Shown here in pieces: positions 36,094 through 49,357 of a stretch of 64,000 nt of DNA (positions are counted from its first letter, which is position 1; each line of letters starts with the position of its first letter). Under the pieces are notes generated by a model that searched no databases, had not been told where the DNA came from, and worked only from the letters and a program-made list of their open reading frames with translations. This DNA comes from Welwitschia mirabilis (lineage: Eukaryota > Gnetophyta > Gnetopsida > Welwitschiales). The position numbers and the translations under genes were made by a program. The DNA is taken from positions 78,011,084 through 78,075,083 of the forward strand of contig JBOZIK010000001.1 in NCBI GenBank assembly GCA_051453625.1, given 5' to 3'.

Positions 36094-39000
36094 CTATGGC
36101 CTTGTCATTCCAACCTATATCATGGAAATGTTTACTATTATTTACATGTCTTGTAATACCACTAATAATAGTGGGAAAAAGGAAGATTTTGATGTTTCTC
36201 TTTACCTCCTTAATTACATGAATAATAAGTTTGCACACATTAAATATCTAATTAGTCTAATAAATGACCATGAAACCCCAAATGAAGGATTAAACATCAA
36301 TGACATATCATAAGGGTAACACATTTCTAATGATGAATCTAAATAGTTTAAACTAATTTTTAAATAAACATTTTCATGGAATGGTCCCCTTCTTATTTAA
36401 AACATGCTCAATATCTAGCATATCATACAACACACCCAAATCTCTCTCTAAAGTAAATGAATAAAGATTGAGACTGAGTATACCTAAAGATCTAGAAATC
36501 AAACTAAGAGTAGCATTAACTCATCTTATTTTTATTTGGAGCTCTCTCCCCTTCATTTATTTGTAGGATGAATAGATCAACAAAGAAATTTTTTAACTTC
36601 CCTTTAAAAATAGATTTTTCCACTCTTCTGTATTAGGTATCTCTAATTTATTTGGTTGATTTTATCAAAATACAACATGGCATGATAGGTAAGCCACTAT
36701 CTGAACATTCCCTTTATAAGAAAGTCTTTAAATATACTTAACATAATGATTCTAACTATAAGTTATAGATAAGAAGAGATAAAGATACTAGAAAATAGAT
36801 GGTAGTACTAGCTACAGCAGAAATAAGCAAAGGATGCAACTGTAAGTATGAAGAAGGCTATAAGAATTTAAGTGAAACTAATACAATGTGATAAAATTAT
36901 AGATTTATGGTGGTGATAGAAGAAATAAAGGTTGTATGAGCAGAGAATAAAATCTATTAATCTACTAAACAAATGAGGGGAAAAAATGTGGTTGGCTGCA
37001 TGGATTAAATCAGTAGAAAGAATAATGGATCTAAAGGTTTACAGGACTAGTGAATCTAATGGTAGCACTAGTGTGTTTAAATACAAGTTGCACTATGAGG
37101 TTAAGCTAGTAAAGAATGGCTCAATTATAGATATGAGGATTATAATAAGAGCTAAAGGTAAAATTAAGAAGTGATTCTAGAAGAATTATTAGCGACACTC
37201 ATTAGGATGTATGTAGGTGATGTGACAATGATAGTCTTGCTTTAGAGTGCAACAATTTTAGTAGAGCCAATGACAATAGTAGGATATAGTGAGGCTTTAG
37301 GTTGAATTTTATAGAAAATGAGGATAATTTTAGACTATTAATATAAATAAGAAGATGAATAGCTAATATTAGAGATAGTACGGATTAAGGATGGATTAGA
37401 ACATAGGCTTTCTAGTATTTTTTTTTAAATGATAAAAATGAGGAAAATGAAGTGGAAATTTTATTTTATGAATTTTATCTTTTACCTTTAATAACTTATA
37501 ATTACATACGTAATTCAAAAAATAATTACAAAATTAATAACAAATGATACTGAGCTTTATGAATCTAGTCTAAGTTATCAAAATGCATAAATGTATAAGT
37601 AATTGTATTGTTAATTATATAAGGGTGTAAATCACCTTTATTACCTAAGTAAGAGTTCTATTATATGAGAATATAAAATAAAAAAAACAAGTTGATGATT
37701 TAATTAAACAAATAAATTAAAAATAAATTTATATTTTAAAGATTTATTTTAACTAATACTTTAAAATTTGTTAGGATAACTTTTTATTTAGCTCTCAATA
37801 TACTTAAACTATAATGTATTTCCATTGCTTGGTTGATCTAATCTTATAGGTCCATTATACACATGAAAGAAAGGTTCCATCAAAAGAAAAATATTTTATT
37901 AAACTCATATTTAATTTTATCCTGAACATCCCAACTTCCTCTTTAGTGAATTTAGTCATCAAATATAAATATGACTGTATATCATGTAATAGATCTAAAT
38001 TAAAATATATCGTAAGTGCAATGGTATAGGCTACCTATGATTCAATCATACTTATAAGGATATGCATATTTTGTCTTCATATACGATCTAGTCATTGACC
38101 AGGAAAAGATACTTTTACATATTTTTATTTTTGAAATTAGTATAACTAATGTATTTTCATGCTTGTTTTCTAGTTTTCATGAGTAATGCCTAATAAAGAG
38201 ATATATCATTTTTGTAATAAATTATAATGATATGGAGGCTTTTAATTTATAAAATATGTATCTTTTCCATAAACTAGAAGTCTTATACAAATTATCTCAT
38301 CTCTATAGTATAAAGATGTTATAGATATCATCATCATATAGAATGTCTATCTTTCCTAAATGATATATTTATAATTTTCTTCTTTTTTCTTTTTTTCTTA
38401 TTTTTTTTGTGTTTTTTCTTTCTTTCTTTTTATTCTTCTTGTTGTTGTTTCTTTTTTTCTTCTTTTCATTTCTTTTATTTTTCTTTTTTTTCCTTCTCTT
38501 TGTTTGGATATGTTGTCAAAACTAAGCTACGTTAGACATGAAGGTATTTTACTTGTATAATATAAACCTTTTTAATAAAAGCAGAGGCCTTCAATGTATA
38601 GTTTGTATCTGCTCTAATAAAAGTAGAGGTATTTGTAAGAGGTATCCTCTTCATATGATAGTGATTTGATTTCACTTACTTTTTTCCCTTTTAATTTTTT
38701 TTTATCTTTCTTTCTTTTTTTAATTTATTACCTTTACTTATTGTTTTCTTATTACCTTTACTTATTATTTTCTTTCTTTTTTAACCCTTCTTATTTTTCT
38801 ATTTTCTTTGTTTTCCCTTCTCAAAGTAGGACATAATCCACATGGATATGTATCTTACCCATGATATAAACAAATAATCATGAGGTCTACATATGTGATC
38901 CTCTTCATAATAATGAATGAATACCATGAGAGTCTTTTATATCTATAGTATATCTCATCCTTATGTAAAAACATCTTAGATTCTTTGTTTTCTTTTCTTT

Positions 39001-40640
39001 TATTTTCCCCTCCTTTAATTCATAAGGAGGTCTTCAATTATATCTTTAAAGTACAAAATTTCACACCTACATGTAAGGATTATTTTGAATATATTTAAGA
39101 CTATAATCACTCTAAAGCCTATATAAAATATTCGATATGATAAGAAAGTCTTACATAATGAACTAGTTGACATACATAGTTACCATAATTTAAGTTTCAA
39201 TAAAGAATGATCCACAGAACTTAACATTGTCAAAAGTTCATCTCTCATGTGATACTAATTTTAATTTTTTTGTTTAAAGAATATTACGTATAGTTTTTTT
39301 AAGAAATGATAAATGGATTATATTAACTCAAAAAGCAAGAAAAGATACAATATAGCTTAAAACCTATTTCTCTAAGAATGGTAGAAATCTCTCTAGTAAT
39401 CAAACCTTCAAACATTAGCATCTAATTTTGTCAAATCGAGTTTCCAATTCCATCAGAAATAAGCTCAATGCTAGCATACCCTAAAGGATTTACACCAAAA
39501 TGGTATTCATTAGATGCATATCTAGGAGGGGATTTGGGCAAGAGGACTAATAGCCATGAGTTTTATTTCCTCTCCTTTAATGTTTTCTTCTTCTTGTTGT
39601 TCCTCCTTCTCCACTACTTCTTCTTCATGTTGTTGCTATTCTGTTTCTTCTATTTTTGATGTGTCATTGATGCACCCAGTAGGTGTGAGGAGGTTGTGCT
39701 CTTTATCACTTTTAGTATACTTTGGTGATTTCCATAGTAGCGACTTTTACATAGGTTCCCTTAGGATATCTTGCCAAGATAAAATGCCTACATCAATTTG
39801 CATTTTTTATGCTATAATAGCTAAATTAACCATTCACATCATATCTTGCAACTTTGCAGAGGCTAATGAAGAAAATTAAAGAATAAAAAAGAAAGATCTA
39901 TTTGAAGCTCCCCCATCATGATTGCAAGGAAGTGGAAATGAAGCTCATTTATCTTGTCAAAGTGGCCTTCCAAGGTAAAATACTTCATGATAAAAGTTGT
40001 CTAAGCATCAAAGGGCCTTAGCATATCCTTTATTTTGTAGCTTCCTCCTCTTTTCTATAGTGTTTTCCTACTTAATCTTTTAAAATGAAAAACTATTAGA
40101 GCTTTAGGAGAACCCCTTTTTAGCTCCATACATTAAGGAGCTATGTGAATGATATCACTAATGGAAGGAATATAAATGTATATGGTAGTGTTACCTATAT
40201 GAGTATATCTACCATTCTAATTTTTGAAGAACTATTTAGAGGGATCAAGATCATGTCCTCTAAAGCTAAGAATATAAGAATCCCATCCTATAGCTTGGAA
40301 GGCCTCCCAAGTTTACTCATGATTTAGTAGCACATTGTGCTTGGGAGATTTAGTTCTCTGAGGTTTTCCTATGTCTTCTGGTGCATTAAAATCATAGCAA
40401 CTATTGAGGTGCAGTTCAGATACTCCACTCTAGCATGGTTTGGATGCTCTCAGTTGTGTGTTTTCTATAAAATAAACTTGGTTCTATTTGTAGAGTTTAG
40501 GCTATCATGTTTTGAATAGACCTAAATTTGATCTAACTCTCTAATTTTTCTAATGATTTTGAAATTCAACTTTGATAGGGATAATTTTTTCTACTGAAAA
40601 GTAATATTACATCTATATTTTTCTAAAATCCAAGCACCAA
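36094..40640. other. unassigned AT-rich sequence
   Basis: No retroelement domain could be recognised. Short open frames at 36065-36313, 36986-37174, 39468-39659 and 40145-40519 have no recognised motif. The stretches 38380-38510 and 38690-38820 are long pyrimidine-rich tracts, and 39560-39660 is TTC/CTT-rich. A small local repeat (TAATAAAAG-AGAGG) occurs at about 38571 and 38618. The part next to 40640 may include the 3' end of the neighbouring LINE. Confidence 0.4.
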
Positions 40641-40699
40641 TAATTATGAAGTCATTTTTTCTGAAATAATTAAAAGTTTTTAAGCAAATGTGAGAAGGG

Positions 40700-43380
40700 T
40701 GAGATATATTCAAGATTTTCTAAGGATATTTTGTAATTGAAAATTGAATGAAAAAGTGAGTTTGGAACTCATTTTCTTCATGGCATATTGGACAATCTTG
40801 ATTAATTCTTTAGTTTCCTTAAATGAGCTTATCTTTTATGGGAATGGAACCCTTTAACATATACCAGCAAAACATCTTAATTTCCTCTAAAATATTTATT
40901 TTCCATAATTTCTTTTATTTATAGTCATACTTAAACAAATTATCATATATTACTAAAATACTTATTCTATCATTTTGAATAGGAAGAGTTTGATTTTCAA
41001 AAACCTATGGCCAAACATCTCTTTTAAATGAATCATGTACCTCCAAAAAGTAAAGTGCCTTTTTTTTATTGCAATAAGCTTATTCAAACAATTTTACTCA
41101 AAGAATGTTATTGTCTGATAGGAACCTACAATAGTGCTTTGTAAGGATGCATTTACTCATGTCCATAGTTTTTCTGATGCCAAGACCTCTTACTTTTTTA
41201 GGCATGGCTATTTTTTCATAGTTTATAAGATGTAATGTCTTATGGTACTTACCACCCGATCAAATGAAATATTCAATAATATTATCTATCAAGTTGGCAT
41301 ACTTCTTAGATATAGGAAAGTAACTAGTAGGATAAATGGGTCATGCGTACAAAACAAGATTTGGTAAAGAATATTTTCCTACATTTGATAAGGATTTATT
41401 CTCCTATCTAGTCAATCGAGCTACAATTTTCCTTACCAAGGAAGGCCAATTATTATTAGCAATTTGATCAAAATTAAAAGGAATAGTAAGATAAGCATGA
41501 AGGAATTCTACTTGTGAACATTGAAAGAAGTTTAAGATATTTGTCTTTTTTTTAATGGAGTATTGATAAGAAAGAGCTTATATTTGTATCAATTTAAAGA
41601 TCTAAGAACTTGTAAAACTCATTTAAGAGGATATGATCTTGCTTGATTACTGAAAGATTAGGATCCAAACATAGAAGAGTATTATCTAGAACTAGAGAAT
41701 GGGATGAAAAGGAGCTAATTTAGTAACTAAAATCTAATTCTAAAGGAATATTATAACTAAGGAATCCATCATAAGAATAAAAATACTAGGAAAGAGGGGA
41801 TCACGTTGAAAGATATCATTAATACCTTGGAAATAACCATATCTTTATTTATTGACCATAATAGATAAGGTTGACATTAAAATGTAGAAGTGAATGAGAC
41901 ATCTGATAGGTATAGGTATATCGTAGTCTTGTAATACATAGTCTATTTTTTTCACTGTGTTTTGTTAAACACTTTGGCTATATCGAGATTGAAAAACATT
42001 ATAGAATTATTTCTTATGTGATGTAAATGGATATTTTTATTAGCAAGGACGATTTTGTAATAAATGATTCTTCCTGAAACAAGATTGGATTAAGAAGCGA
42101 GAACCATATTTGGAAGAATTGCTTTAATCTTGTCTGTAATAACCTTGGTGTGAATCTTGTAGAAAACATTACAAAAACTAATTGTTCTGTACTGATGAGG
42201 GTTTTCTACATCTTCTGTTTTGGGAATAAGGGTGATAAGAGTATCATTAAAAGATTTGTAAAAGGTACCTTTTCGATAGACTAGATTCACTATATACTAT
42301 TTTTTTAACCTATATTTGTTCACTGTCTAGAAGAAGAACTTTATGTTATGGTTTCCTTATTTAAGCCACTATATTCTAGGTCTCTATTTCTAGTAAGTTT
42401 CTTCCTTAGAAGATATATCATGAATTTGAAAGATAAGGTGTTTTTCATATCCTATATCTACATTGGTAGCTTTATTGTGCTTCTATATAATGGTTAGCTC
42501 TTCTAATAATTAATTCTTAACATTTATGAAGGAATCATTCAATTACTTCTTCCAAATAATTAACTCATGCCTTCAACTTTTAAGCTTTTGAAATAATCTA
42601 TAAGTAGATGTACCTTTCATCAAAGTATTCCAAATATGCTTGATGAATTTAATGAAGTTTGCATCTTTTAACTAGGAGTGCCTAAATTAGAAGAGAGATT
42701 TCTTTTAAAGGGAATTCATCATTAGGATTATAAGCTTATGATTAGAGAAAAATATATATTTTGCTTTGAGGAAGAAATATTCATTTAAACTTTTAACTAG
42801 ACATCTATCAATTCTAGACATAACAAGTGTTTCTCCTTCTCTAAGATTACTGTAAGTATAAGAAGCATCATAGAGAGGAAGATCTCTGTACCTATAGTTA
42901 TTAATACATTCAGTAAAAAAATTAATAGTAGAAATATTAGGGACATTATCAAGCTTATTCTAAGGGCTGAAGATCTAATTAAAGTCATCATGATATCTGG
43001 AGAGTCTAGTATAATATGATGTAGGCATTGAAGTATTTTATTTGCTTCTTGAGGCCCATAGAAATTGGTAATTCTTGTCTTTTTATCATTGAAGATTCAA
43101 TCAATAGTAAGGTGATTATTGCTCTTACTAATAATAGAAATGATACCATGCTTTTAAAGGATCATTAATCCTTCTTTTATGTTCATACTCAAAACCAAAA
43201 TAAAGGACTAAGAGAATTTTGTAAAAAAAGGGCTAATTTTTAGAAATTCAAGCTTAGTTTTTTGAAGAAGATACATAGACAATAGCAAGTCCATCAAAAG
43301 ATTCTAAAGGTAAGAGATTTTTTAACCATTCCCAAGGCCTTTGTAATTCTAGGAAATATTCATTAAAAGGAGAGATGAGA
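40700..43380 (-). pseudogene. LINE ORF2 remnant: endonuclease, reverse transcriptase, zf-RVT
   Basis: Endonuclease: DLPLYDASYTYSNLREGET then VMSRIDRCLV near 42790-42900 (family DLPL-G--FTWSN ... SRLDRFLV). RT: the frame at 42090-42290 reads FNDTLITLIPKTEDVENPHQ and YRTISFCNVFYKI then KVITDKIKAILP (family TLI-LIPK ... RPISLCNV-YKI-SKVL--RLK--LP). FFNLDIAKVFNK is near 41965-42000 (family KLDI-KA-D). DPLFPSIFILMMD near 41770-41810 matches the DPLSP-LF-L-M- block. The FADD box is degraded to LDNTLL near 41680. Carboxyl zinc domain: CPICHEENEFQTHF near 40755-40800. The gene makes DNA copies at a nicked target; it is dead here. Confidence 0.88.
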
Positions 43381-43399
43381 TTTCTTAACATGTCAAATG

Positions 43400-44570
43400 T
43401 CCTCCTTCATCTCCTTTTTAATTTTACCTTTTTGAGTATTCATTCTTATTCTTCTATTTGTCTATTTTAACTTTTCAATTTTGTTAGCTACTGGTGCATC
43501 CACAACATGCTCATTAGCACTTTTTCTACTCTTTTTTGATCTAATACCATTTTCATTTATATCTGCTATTGTGAATATTGCTATGATAAAGTATCTAGCG
43601 CATTGTGTACATGCTCTATGTACTCTTGTTTAACTCTTTTATGATCATTTTAATTTCTTTTTTAATCATCTATTTTGATTCTTCTTCTAATAAAATGTCA
43701 TATTTGTTTGCTTGTGTAATTGGATCATTGCTTGGTATTAAAGTTAACTTCTTTTTTTAGTTTTTTCCTAACTTCTTGCTAATCATTTTTTTATACCTTA
43801 TTATTTTTCTTATATTTTTCCATGATGTGCCCATTTTCTCCACATTTTTAGCATTGCAATAGAATATTTTCAATTTTAAGATTGAAGAACGATTCATCCT
43901 ATATAGTATCTAGGACTGTTTGATTTCATATAAACACATATTGAGGTTGTCACCATTTTTGCTATAAAATTTGTATTTCTATCAAGTTTAATAGACTCTC
44001 CTAATATATCTCCAAGTTTCTTGAAAAAATCAGGGTGTCATATCTTCAAGTGAGGATTTAAAATATGAATCAAAACTGGAATCTTTTTAAAAATAGAGGG
44101 CTTATCAAGAATGAAGACCATTTAGTTAAAGCTAAACATATATGACCAAAAAAAAAGGGTCCTCCTACTAGAACCTTATTCATATCTTCTTTTTTATGAA
44201 AAACAAAATGCAACAATCTATCTCTGAGATGAATTACCTTACAATCCATAGGGAATTTTAAATCACACCATAAATGCACTTTTTTAATGAATGGAAGCCC
44301 TTCTGAATATTAAAATTTACCAATGAGGTTGTTTCTGAAGCGAACCTTCCAATGATTAGAGTAGTTGATAGGCATCTTTGCGTGGATGATGTCTCCTTCA
44401 TGCTTAAAGCCAAAGTCCAAGTTAGGGAAGTTTTAAGACTTCGTTTCCTCCATCAATGTCATATAAGATTTTGTACTAGAAGATTCTACTAGCATTGGAG
44501 AGCTAGAAAATTCTTTTGCTACCTTGGACATCTTAGATCCACTTGAGCCTACCCTTTTAGGATTTTAAGA
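43400..44570 (-). pseudogene. LINE ORF1 remnant (DUF4283 type)
   Basis: The frame at 44070-44279 reads HLWCDLKFPMDCKVIHLRD, RLLHFVFHKKEDMNKVLVGG and PFFFGHICLALTKW. This is the plant LINE ORF1/DUF4283 pattern (W-L-----V--L-----LF-F----D---VL-GGPW-F----L-L--W). Downstream, near 43815-43870, a CCHC zinc knuckle is visible with one Cys lost (C-KCGENGHIMEK). The protein would bind element RNA. Stops break the gene into pieces. Confidence 0.8.
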
Positions 44571-44600
44571 TGTGTGAGTCATTGATTAAAAAACCTCAAG

Positions 44601-45199
44601 GGTAGAAAAATTGACATGTTGAATACACGCTATACCAAAAACTTGAAATTACCTCTATAAGATCTCTAAGGAAAAGAGATCTTACATGAGGTAACTAGAA
44701 AAGAGAAGAACACACTAGCACATTGAAGATATGCTAGATTCAAGCAATAAATGTCCTTTGAACTACTATTATGCTTCATGAAAGTAAAATCTTATCTTCG
44801 CTATTCTACTCTGCTCCATTCTGCTCTACCAACAATTTAATGACTTAACCACATCTCTAGGAAACTCAAAATTAAAAATTCCATATTACCTATAGTTTTA
44901 ATATAAGAAAGGATAAATTCATGACTTGAGAAAATAGATTCATAAATCAATTTAATTCTTTAACAATCAAATTTAAACAATTGCTTTCATAATGCTTAAA
45001 ATATTAACAGCACCATTAGAAAATACTTATAGCACTTAAAAGATCTAATACACTTAGACATGAATATACTAGAAGATTTATGATGTCTTGGATTATGTAT
45101 TAATACTAGATCATTATATATAAGAGGTTTTTAATGGGTTTACTTATAAAGACAATATTATGTTTCAATTGCACATAATAAAGGTTTAATTGGTTTACA
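44601..45199. other. spacer between LINE and gypsy fragment
   Basis: Probably the 5' leader of the LINE plus decayed gypsy sequence. Nothing specific is seen. Confidence 0.4.
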
Positions 45200-47200
45200 T
45201 CTAAAGTCTTAGGTAGTAGATGTCAATTCATTGATCTTAATTAAGTTTACATCTTTAAAGTCATTCATGAAATCATTTTTTTATGCATTAAACTCTTGTA
45301 ACTTTATACCTATATTCTTAAACTACACTTTCACTATTCCATCTCTAGAATTTCTAAGGGTATTAGGGTGGTAAGAAATGGTCTTCCTAAGATAAAGATA
45401 AATCCCTTTAAGTTGTTTTTCATCTTTAAGATTACAAAATCTATGGGTATTAAAATTTGTTAATCTAGAATAAAGCATCTCTTATTATTCTTATGAGTAA
45501 CTTGATTAATTGGTTAATATATTTAAATTTCATTTTTTTTACCCTTTCAATTCAAGTTCTTTTCATTGTAAATAGGGCATTTGATTCACACTAACTTTTA
45601 GGTCTAATAAGGCTCTATCTATCTTTTTATTTCCTACTACACACGAAATTTCTAAGAACCCAAGATCTTTATGCTTGAATGGAAGTTTTTTTTCAAAATA
45701 GAACTCAAACTATTAGACTAATAAACTCTTATTTTAATGTTCATCTTTTTCTTCACTATTCACATATCTTTAAGGAACTTAGTATAACATGGAACTTGCT
45801 TCATGGCATCCAAAGTAGAATTTTAACTTTTACTTAAATATTTTTAGATATAATTCTTTAATATATTTATTTTTTAATAATGTAAGGTATTTAGAAAATA
45901 GGTCTTTTTATAATTCCTTAGCTTTAAATCTCTCTAAGTCATCCTATATGTCTTCTTTAATTTTAGATGTGATTTTAGGCTAGCAATCAGATATGGAAGG
46001 ATTCTCTATAGGTGGTTTAGTATGTTTGTTAATTTAGATATATCTTCTAAGTGAGATAGCATTAAATTTCTTGACCTCCCTTGGTTTCTCAATAGTATTT
46101 ATACTCTTTACATTGTAAAGAAGTTTGGCTAGAATCCTATCCTTTTCCCTCTCATTAAGGGTAGTTAAGATGTGCATAGTGGTGTGAGAAACTTGATTCT
46201 TTCCTTATTATAGACATTAAAAATTTTTAAGCTTTTGTTTATTAGTTTTAACTTCTTTTTTATTAGTGACTAACTAGGCCTTCATGAATGATTTTAAAGT
46301 GTTATCTAATTATCTATTTTGAGGTTAACTAATTGGATTTAAAGTAAATGCTTCATTTTTTAGGATTTATCATCAAAATCTAATGTGGTCTCCCCAATTT
46401 AGGATATGAGAATATCCATAAGGACATGACGGTTTTTATTATTATTATTATTGATATCAAAAAAGGGCTTCTTAGATTATATGATATGCAAATATTTAGT
46501 TACTATCCCTTTATCAAGTAGAATAGAGGGGTACTTAGTATCTTCATCCTCATCATAAGTATGTATAACACATATAGCTCCATCATTAGTTGTTGTGGAT
46601 CTAGATGTGCAAGATTATCTAATATTTTATCTTCTTAAGTAGGATTATTCCCTCATGCAACTCATATGTTTCTTATTCTATGACTTTAGAGTCTTATTTA
46701 GCTACTTTAGTGCTTCTAGTAGGTCTATCATACTTTTTGAATTTCTTATCTATGTTTTCGAATGTTACCCATACTTCATTAAGATCTTTAAATGTGAAAT
46801 TTTCACTTATTATCATTTTTATTAGTTGTCTATTTTATGCACTTAATACTTTATGAAAATCCCCAATAGTCTTCAAGCCTCAAAAATGTATGTGAACATA
46901 TTTTTAATAGGTATTTAAATCATTTAAAGATCTTATGTAAAGGTTTTTTTTTCTTAGAAGCTAATAATTAAGTTCATTAGTTTAATGAGCTAGAAAGTAT
47001 TTCTTTAGAAATTTACATGTGAAATCTCTTCATAACCTAATCCAACAAGGTTTTAGATTATATTAATCAAGATTTTTCCTTTTCTTTTAAAGAGAATGGA
47101 AAAGTTTCATCTTAGCTACTTCACTTTACTCTATTAGGATTAAAATAAAAGACTCAAATTCTCTTAAGTATTCAGATAAATCTTCAAAATCTGAGCCATG
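45200..47200 (-). pseudogene. gypsy gag and protease-region remnant (copy A, Tat/Athila-like)
   Basis: On the minus strand FPFSLKEKE near 47060-47100 matches the start of Retrotrans_gag (FP-SL---A--W), and the region to about 46850 continues the capsid pattern with stops. Near 45350-45420 the frame reads LKGFIFILGRPFLTTLIPLE, the block after the protease in Tat/Athila polyproteins (IPIILGRPFLAT---LID). RT, RNase H and integrase of this copy are not found; the LINE lies where they would be expected. A matching LTR lies to the right. Confidence 0.65.
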
Positions 47201-47214
47201 GAATGTAAGTAATG

Positions 47215-48400
47215 ACTTTAGCTTTATAGTGATCTGGATTTATCTGAGTTTACACTTAAAATCATTCTTTCAAAAAGATATATGTGATAACTTTTACCAA
47301 ATATACACAACTAATTCTACTTGTAATAAAAACTCAAACAACAGAAAAATTAAAAGTTGAGAAGAAAGTTGATATTCGGTTGATGATGCAAAGAAATGGA
47401 TATGCTCCAAAAGTCTACTTGATTCATATAACTCTCCATTTTTACTCTAATGATTCTTATATCCTGAAATTAACAGTCAAGTAAACTCCACCTAAAAATA
47501 GTCAATTCTAAATGAATTATGCAATAACAATAAAAGGAAGAAACCTACTTAAGAATTAGTTCTACCTAAATATTACTAATGCTAAATGAATTATGCAATA
47601 ATAATAAAAGAAGTAAACTAAGTTAGAATTAGTCCTACCTAAGTATTACTAATATTAAATGATTTTGTGCATTAATAATGAAAGGATTTAAACCAATTCT
47701 TTTATTAAAACTAAAATAGATACACATTATGTCAATTGAATAGAGATTTAAAGAAGATGAACTCCTCAACTAGCTTTGAACATTCCACTCCCAAGAAAGA
47801 TGATTAAAGCATCATATCATCCTAGCCTCCAGGTCTTTCCCATGTTAAACTAATCAAAAGATGCTTACAATGGGTGCTTAAGGTGATTTTATAGATGAGG
47901 AGAAACTTGGAGTATAAGTCATGAATATTAGATGGGTGGTTAAAAAATAAGGGTTACAATGGATAGTTACTTAAGAAAGAAGTTATAAACATCTAGCATA
48001 TAACATAAGGAAAGATTCTTTATCTTCTTATGCAAACAGGACAATGTTGTGTTCTGTAACTACTAATGATGTTGTCAATGAATGTCATATCATGTGTCTT
48101 CCATGTGGTCATCCTTATTATGCCACATGTTGCTACAACGTATTATCTTGTACTTTCAACATGTTTCGTTAGATATGAAAATTTACTCAGGATTATCTAA
48201 ATTAGCCCATAAGTTAAAATAACTACATCCTAGAAATATTGCAGTAATGTGAGTTTTTTCACAATCTACCTTAAGAAGATAATGGTGCTAGTAGTCTTAG
48301 TCAGTGGTACCGGCGTTTGGTGCTAAAAGTTCATTAGCGTAGGCACATTTCTTTCAAAGGCTGTAATATACTTGCTCATGTTAAGGGAAGTTCATAATTT
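47215..48400 (-). repeat. LTR of gypsy copy A (minus orientation)
   Basis: The part from 47215 to 47540 aligns with 63681-64000, with shared blocks TATAGTG-GATTGGATTTA-CT, ATCATTCTTYC, GATATATG-GATAACTT, GCTCCAAARRTCTACTTGATT, TTTACT-TAATGATTCYT and TAAATTACATAATAATAA. The gag fragment begins just inside its left edge, so this is the 5' LTR of a minus-strand element. The right limit is not fixed; a GC-rich patch at about 48305-48330 may mark an edge. Confidence 0.65.
47488..47700. repeat. three-copy tandem repeat of about 74 bp in the LTR
   Basis: Copies start at 47488, 47562 and 47635 with C-ACCTAAR-ATTA, followed by TAAATGAATTATGCAATAA-AATAAAAG and AGAATTAGT. The third copy is more diverged. 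The related LTR at the window end carries the beginning of the same unit. Confidence 0.85.
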
Positions 48401-49352
48401 CATGTAAAATAAATAAAAAGGGTAGAAAACATTAATATGTAATAAAACCATGAATTTAATGTTTCTTCCTATGCTAAATTGATCAATTTATACATACTTA
48501 AAATGTTAATTTTTTCATGTAAATACACTACTAACTAGAATCTTATTAGACTCTGAGTGAAACATTGATGAAAACATAAGCAACATGGAAACATTAACTA
48601 AGTGAAATGGCAAATAAGAAAATGGTATGACATTTTTAAAAAAAAATTATTAATTTTTAAAAATTTAAGGCATCAAAATCAAAAAAAATGAAAATGGATG
48701 TTATAACCCCTAATTAAAATTAAACTATGTCATCAAATCTTTAAATATAGAGAATTTTACACTAGGATTTTGAGAACAAGTTAATTACCAAAGACTAGCA
48801 CATGATGATTTTGATGTAAATGTTTAGGGAAAACCACACTGCAATCTAAGGGAAGAATAAACATGAAACTTAATGAAAATACACATCCATGAATTACAAA
48901 GATAAAATACCTAAGTTAATGGCCATATTTATTAAAAATTTATTGATTTTAATTGAAATTTAATGTGTCACAATGTCACACAAATAAGATATCCTCTAAG
49001 CAAACCTGTAAATAATAAAAAATTAGTTAAGAAAATCTCCAAGTACATAAGTTAAGAAAGTAAACACAAAAGCATCTCCTAATTCCACATTTTTATTCCA
49101 CTTTGACCTTTTTGACAATCACGCTTTATTTCTTGTTTTAAGAATTTTGATCTAATTGGGCATCTAGTGTTATAATATCTCATTCCAATAGAATTAAACA
49201 TGTTTTTATATGAAGAAGTTAATGCTACATTACTAGTGAGAATTTATATCCCTGATGTAGTTAAACATGTCATAAATTAAATTGTTAGAGTTGTGTCACC
49301 TGTGAGTGTCCATAGCCTTGATGCAGTTAACTAGATCCAATTTTTAATTTGA
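48401..49352. other. unassigned flank of the copia insertion
   Basis: AT-rich sequence without recognised domain. Together with the sequence right of 60833 it formed the target into which the copia element jumped, so it may belong to gypsy copy B. Confidence 0.4.
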
Positions 49353-49357
49353 TCATT
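49353..49357. repeat. target-site duplication, left copy
   Basis: TCATT immediately before the 5' LTR is identical to the five bases immediately after the 3' LTR (60829-60833). Confidence 0.85.

Larger units (their letters stand above)
40650..44600 (-). mobile_element. L1-type plant LINE, dead
   Basis: Reading on the minus strand, an ORF1-like domain with zinc knuckle, an endonuclease, a reverse transcriptase and a carboxyl zinc-type domain follow in the order of plant L1 LINEs. No LTRs flank it. Limits are approximate: no poly-A tail or target duplication was identified. It lies directly 3' of a minus-strand gypsy gag-protease fragment and may have inserted into it. Confidence 0.85.

Noticed and set aside
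36065-36313. 82-codon frame at the end of the long LTR
   Set aside because: It begins inside LTR-homologous sequence and has no recognisable motif; kept only as a note in the unassigned region.
39556-39879. Ser/Cys-rich 107-codon frame
   Set aside because: It is produced by a TTC/CTT-rich low-complexity tract and lacks any domain.
42797-42991. Hydrophobic minus-strand frame resembling a membrane protein
   Set aside because: A neighbouring frame of the same strand reads as LINE endonuclease; the hydrophobic frame is its shadow.
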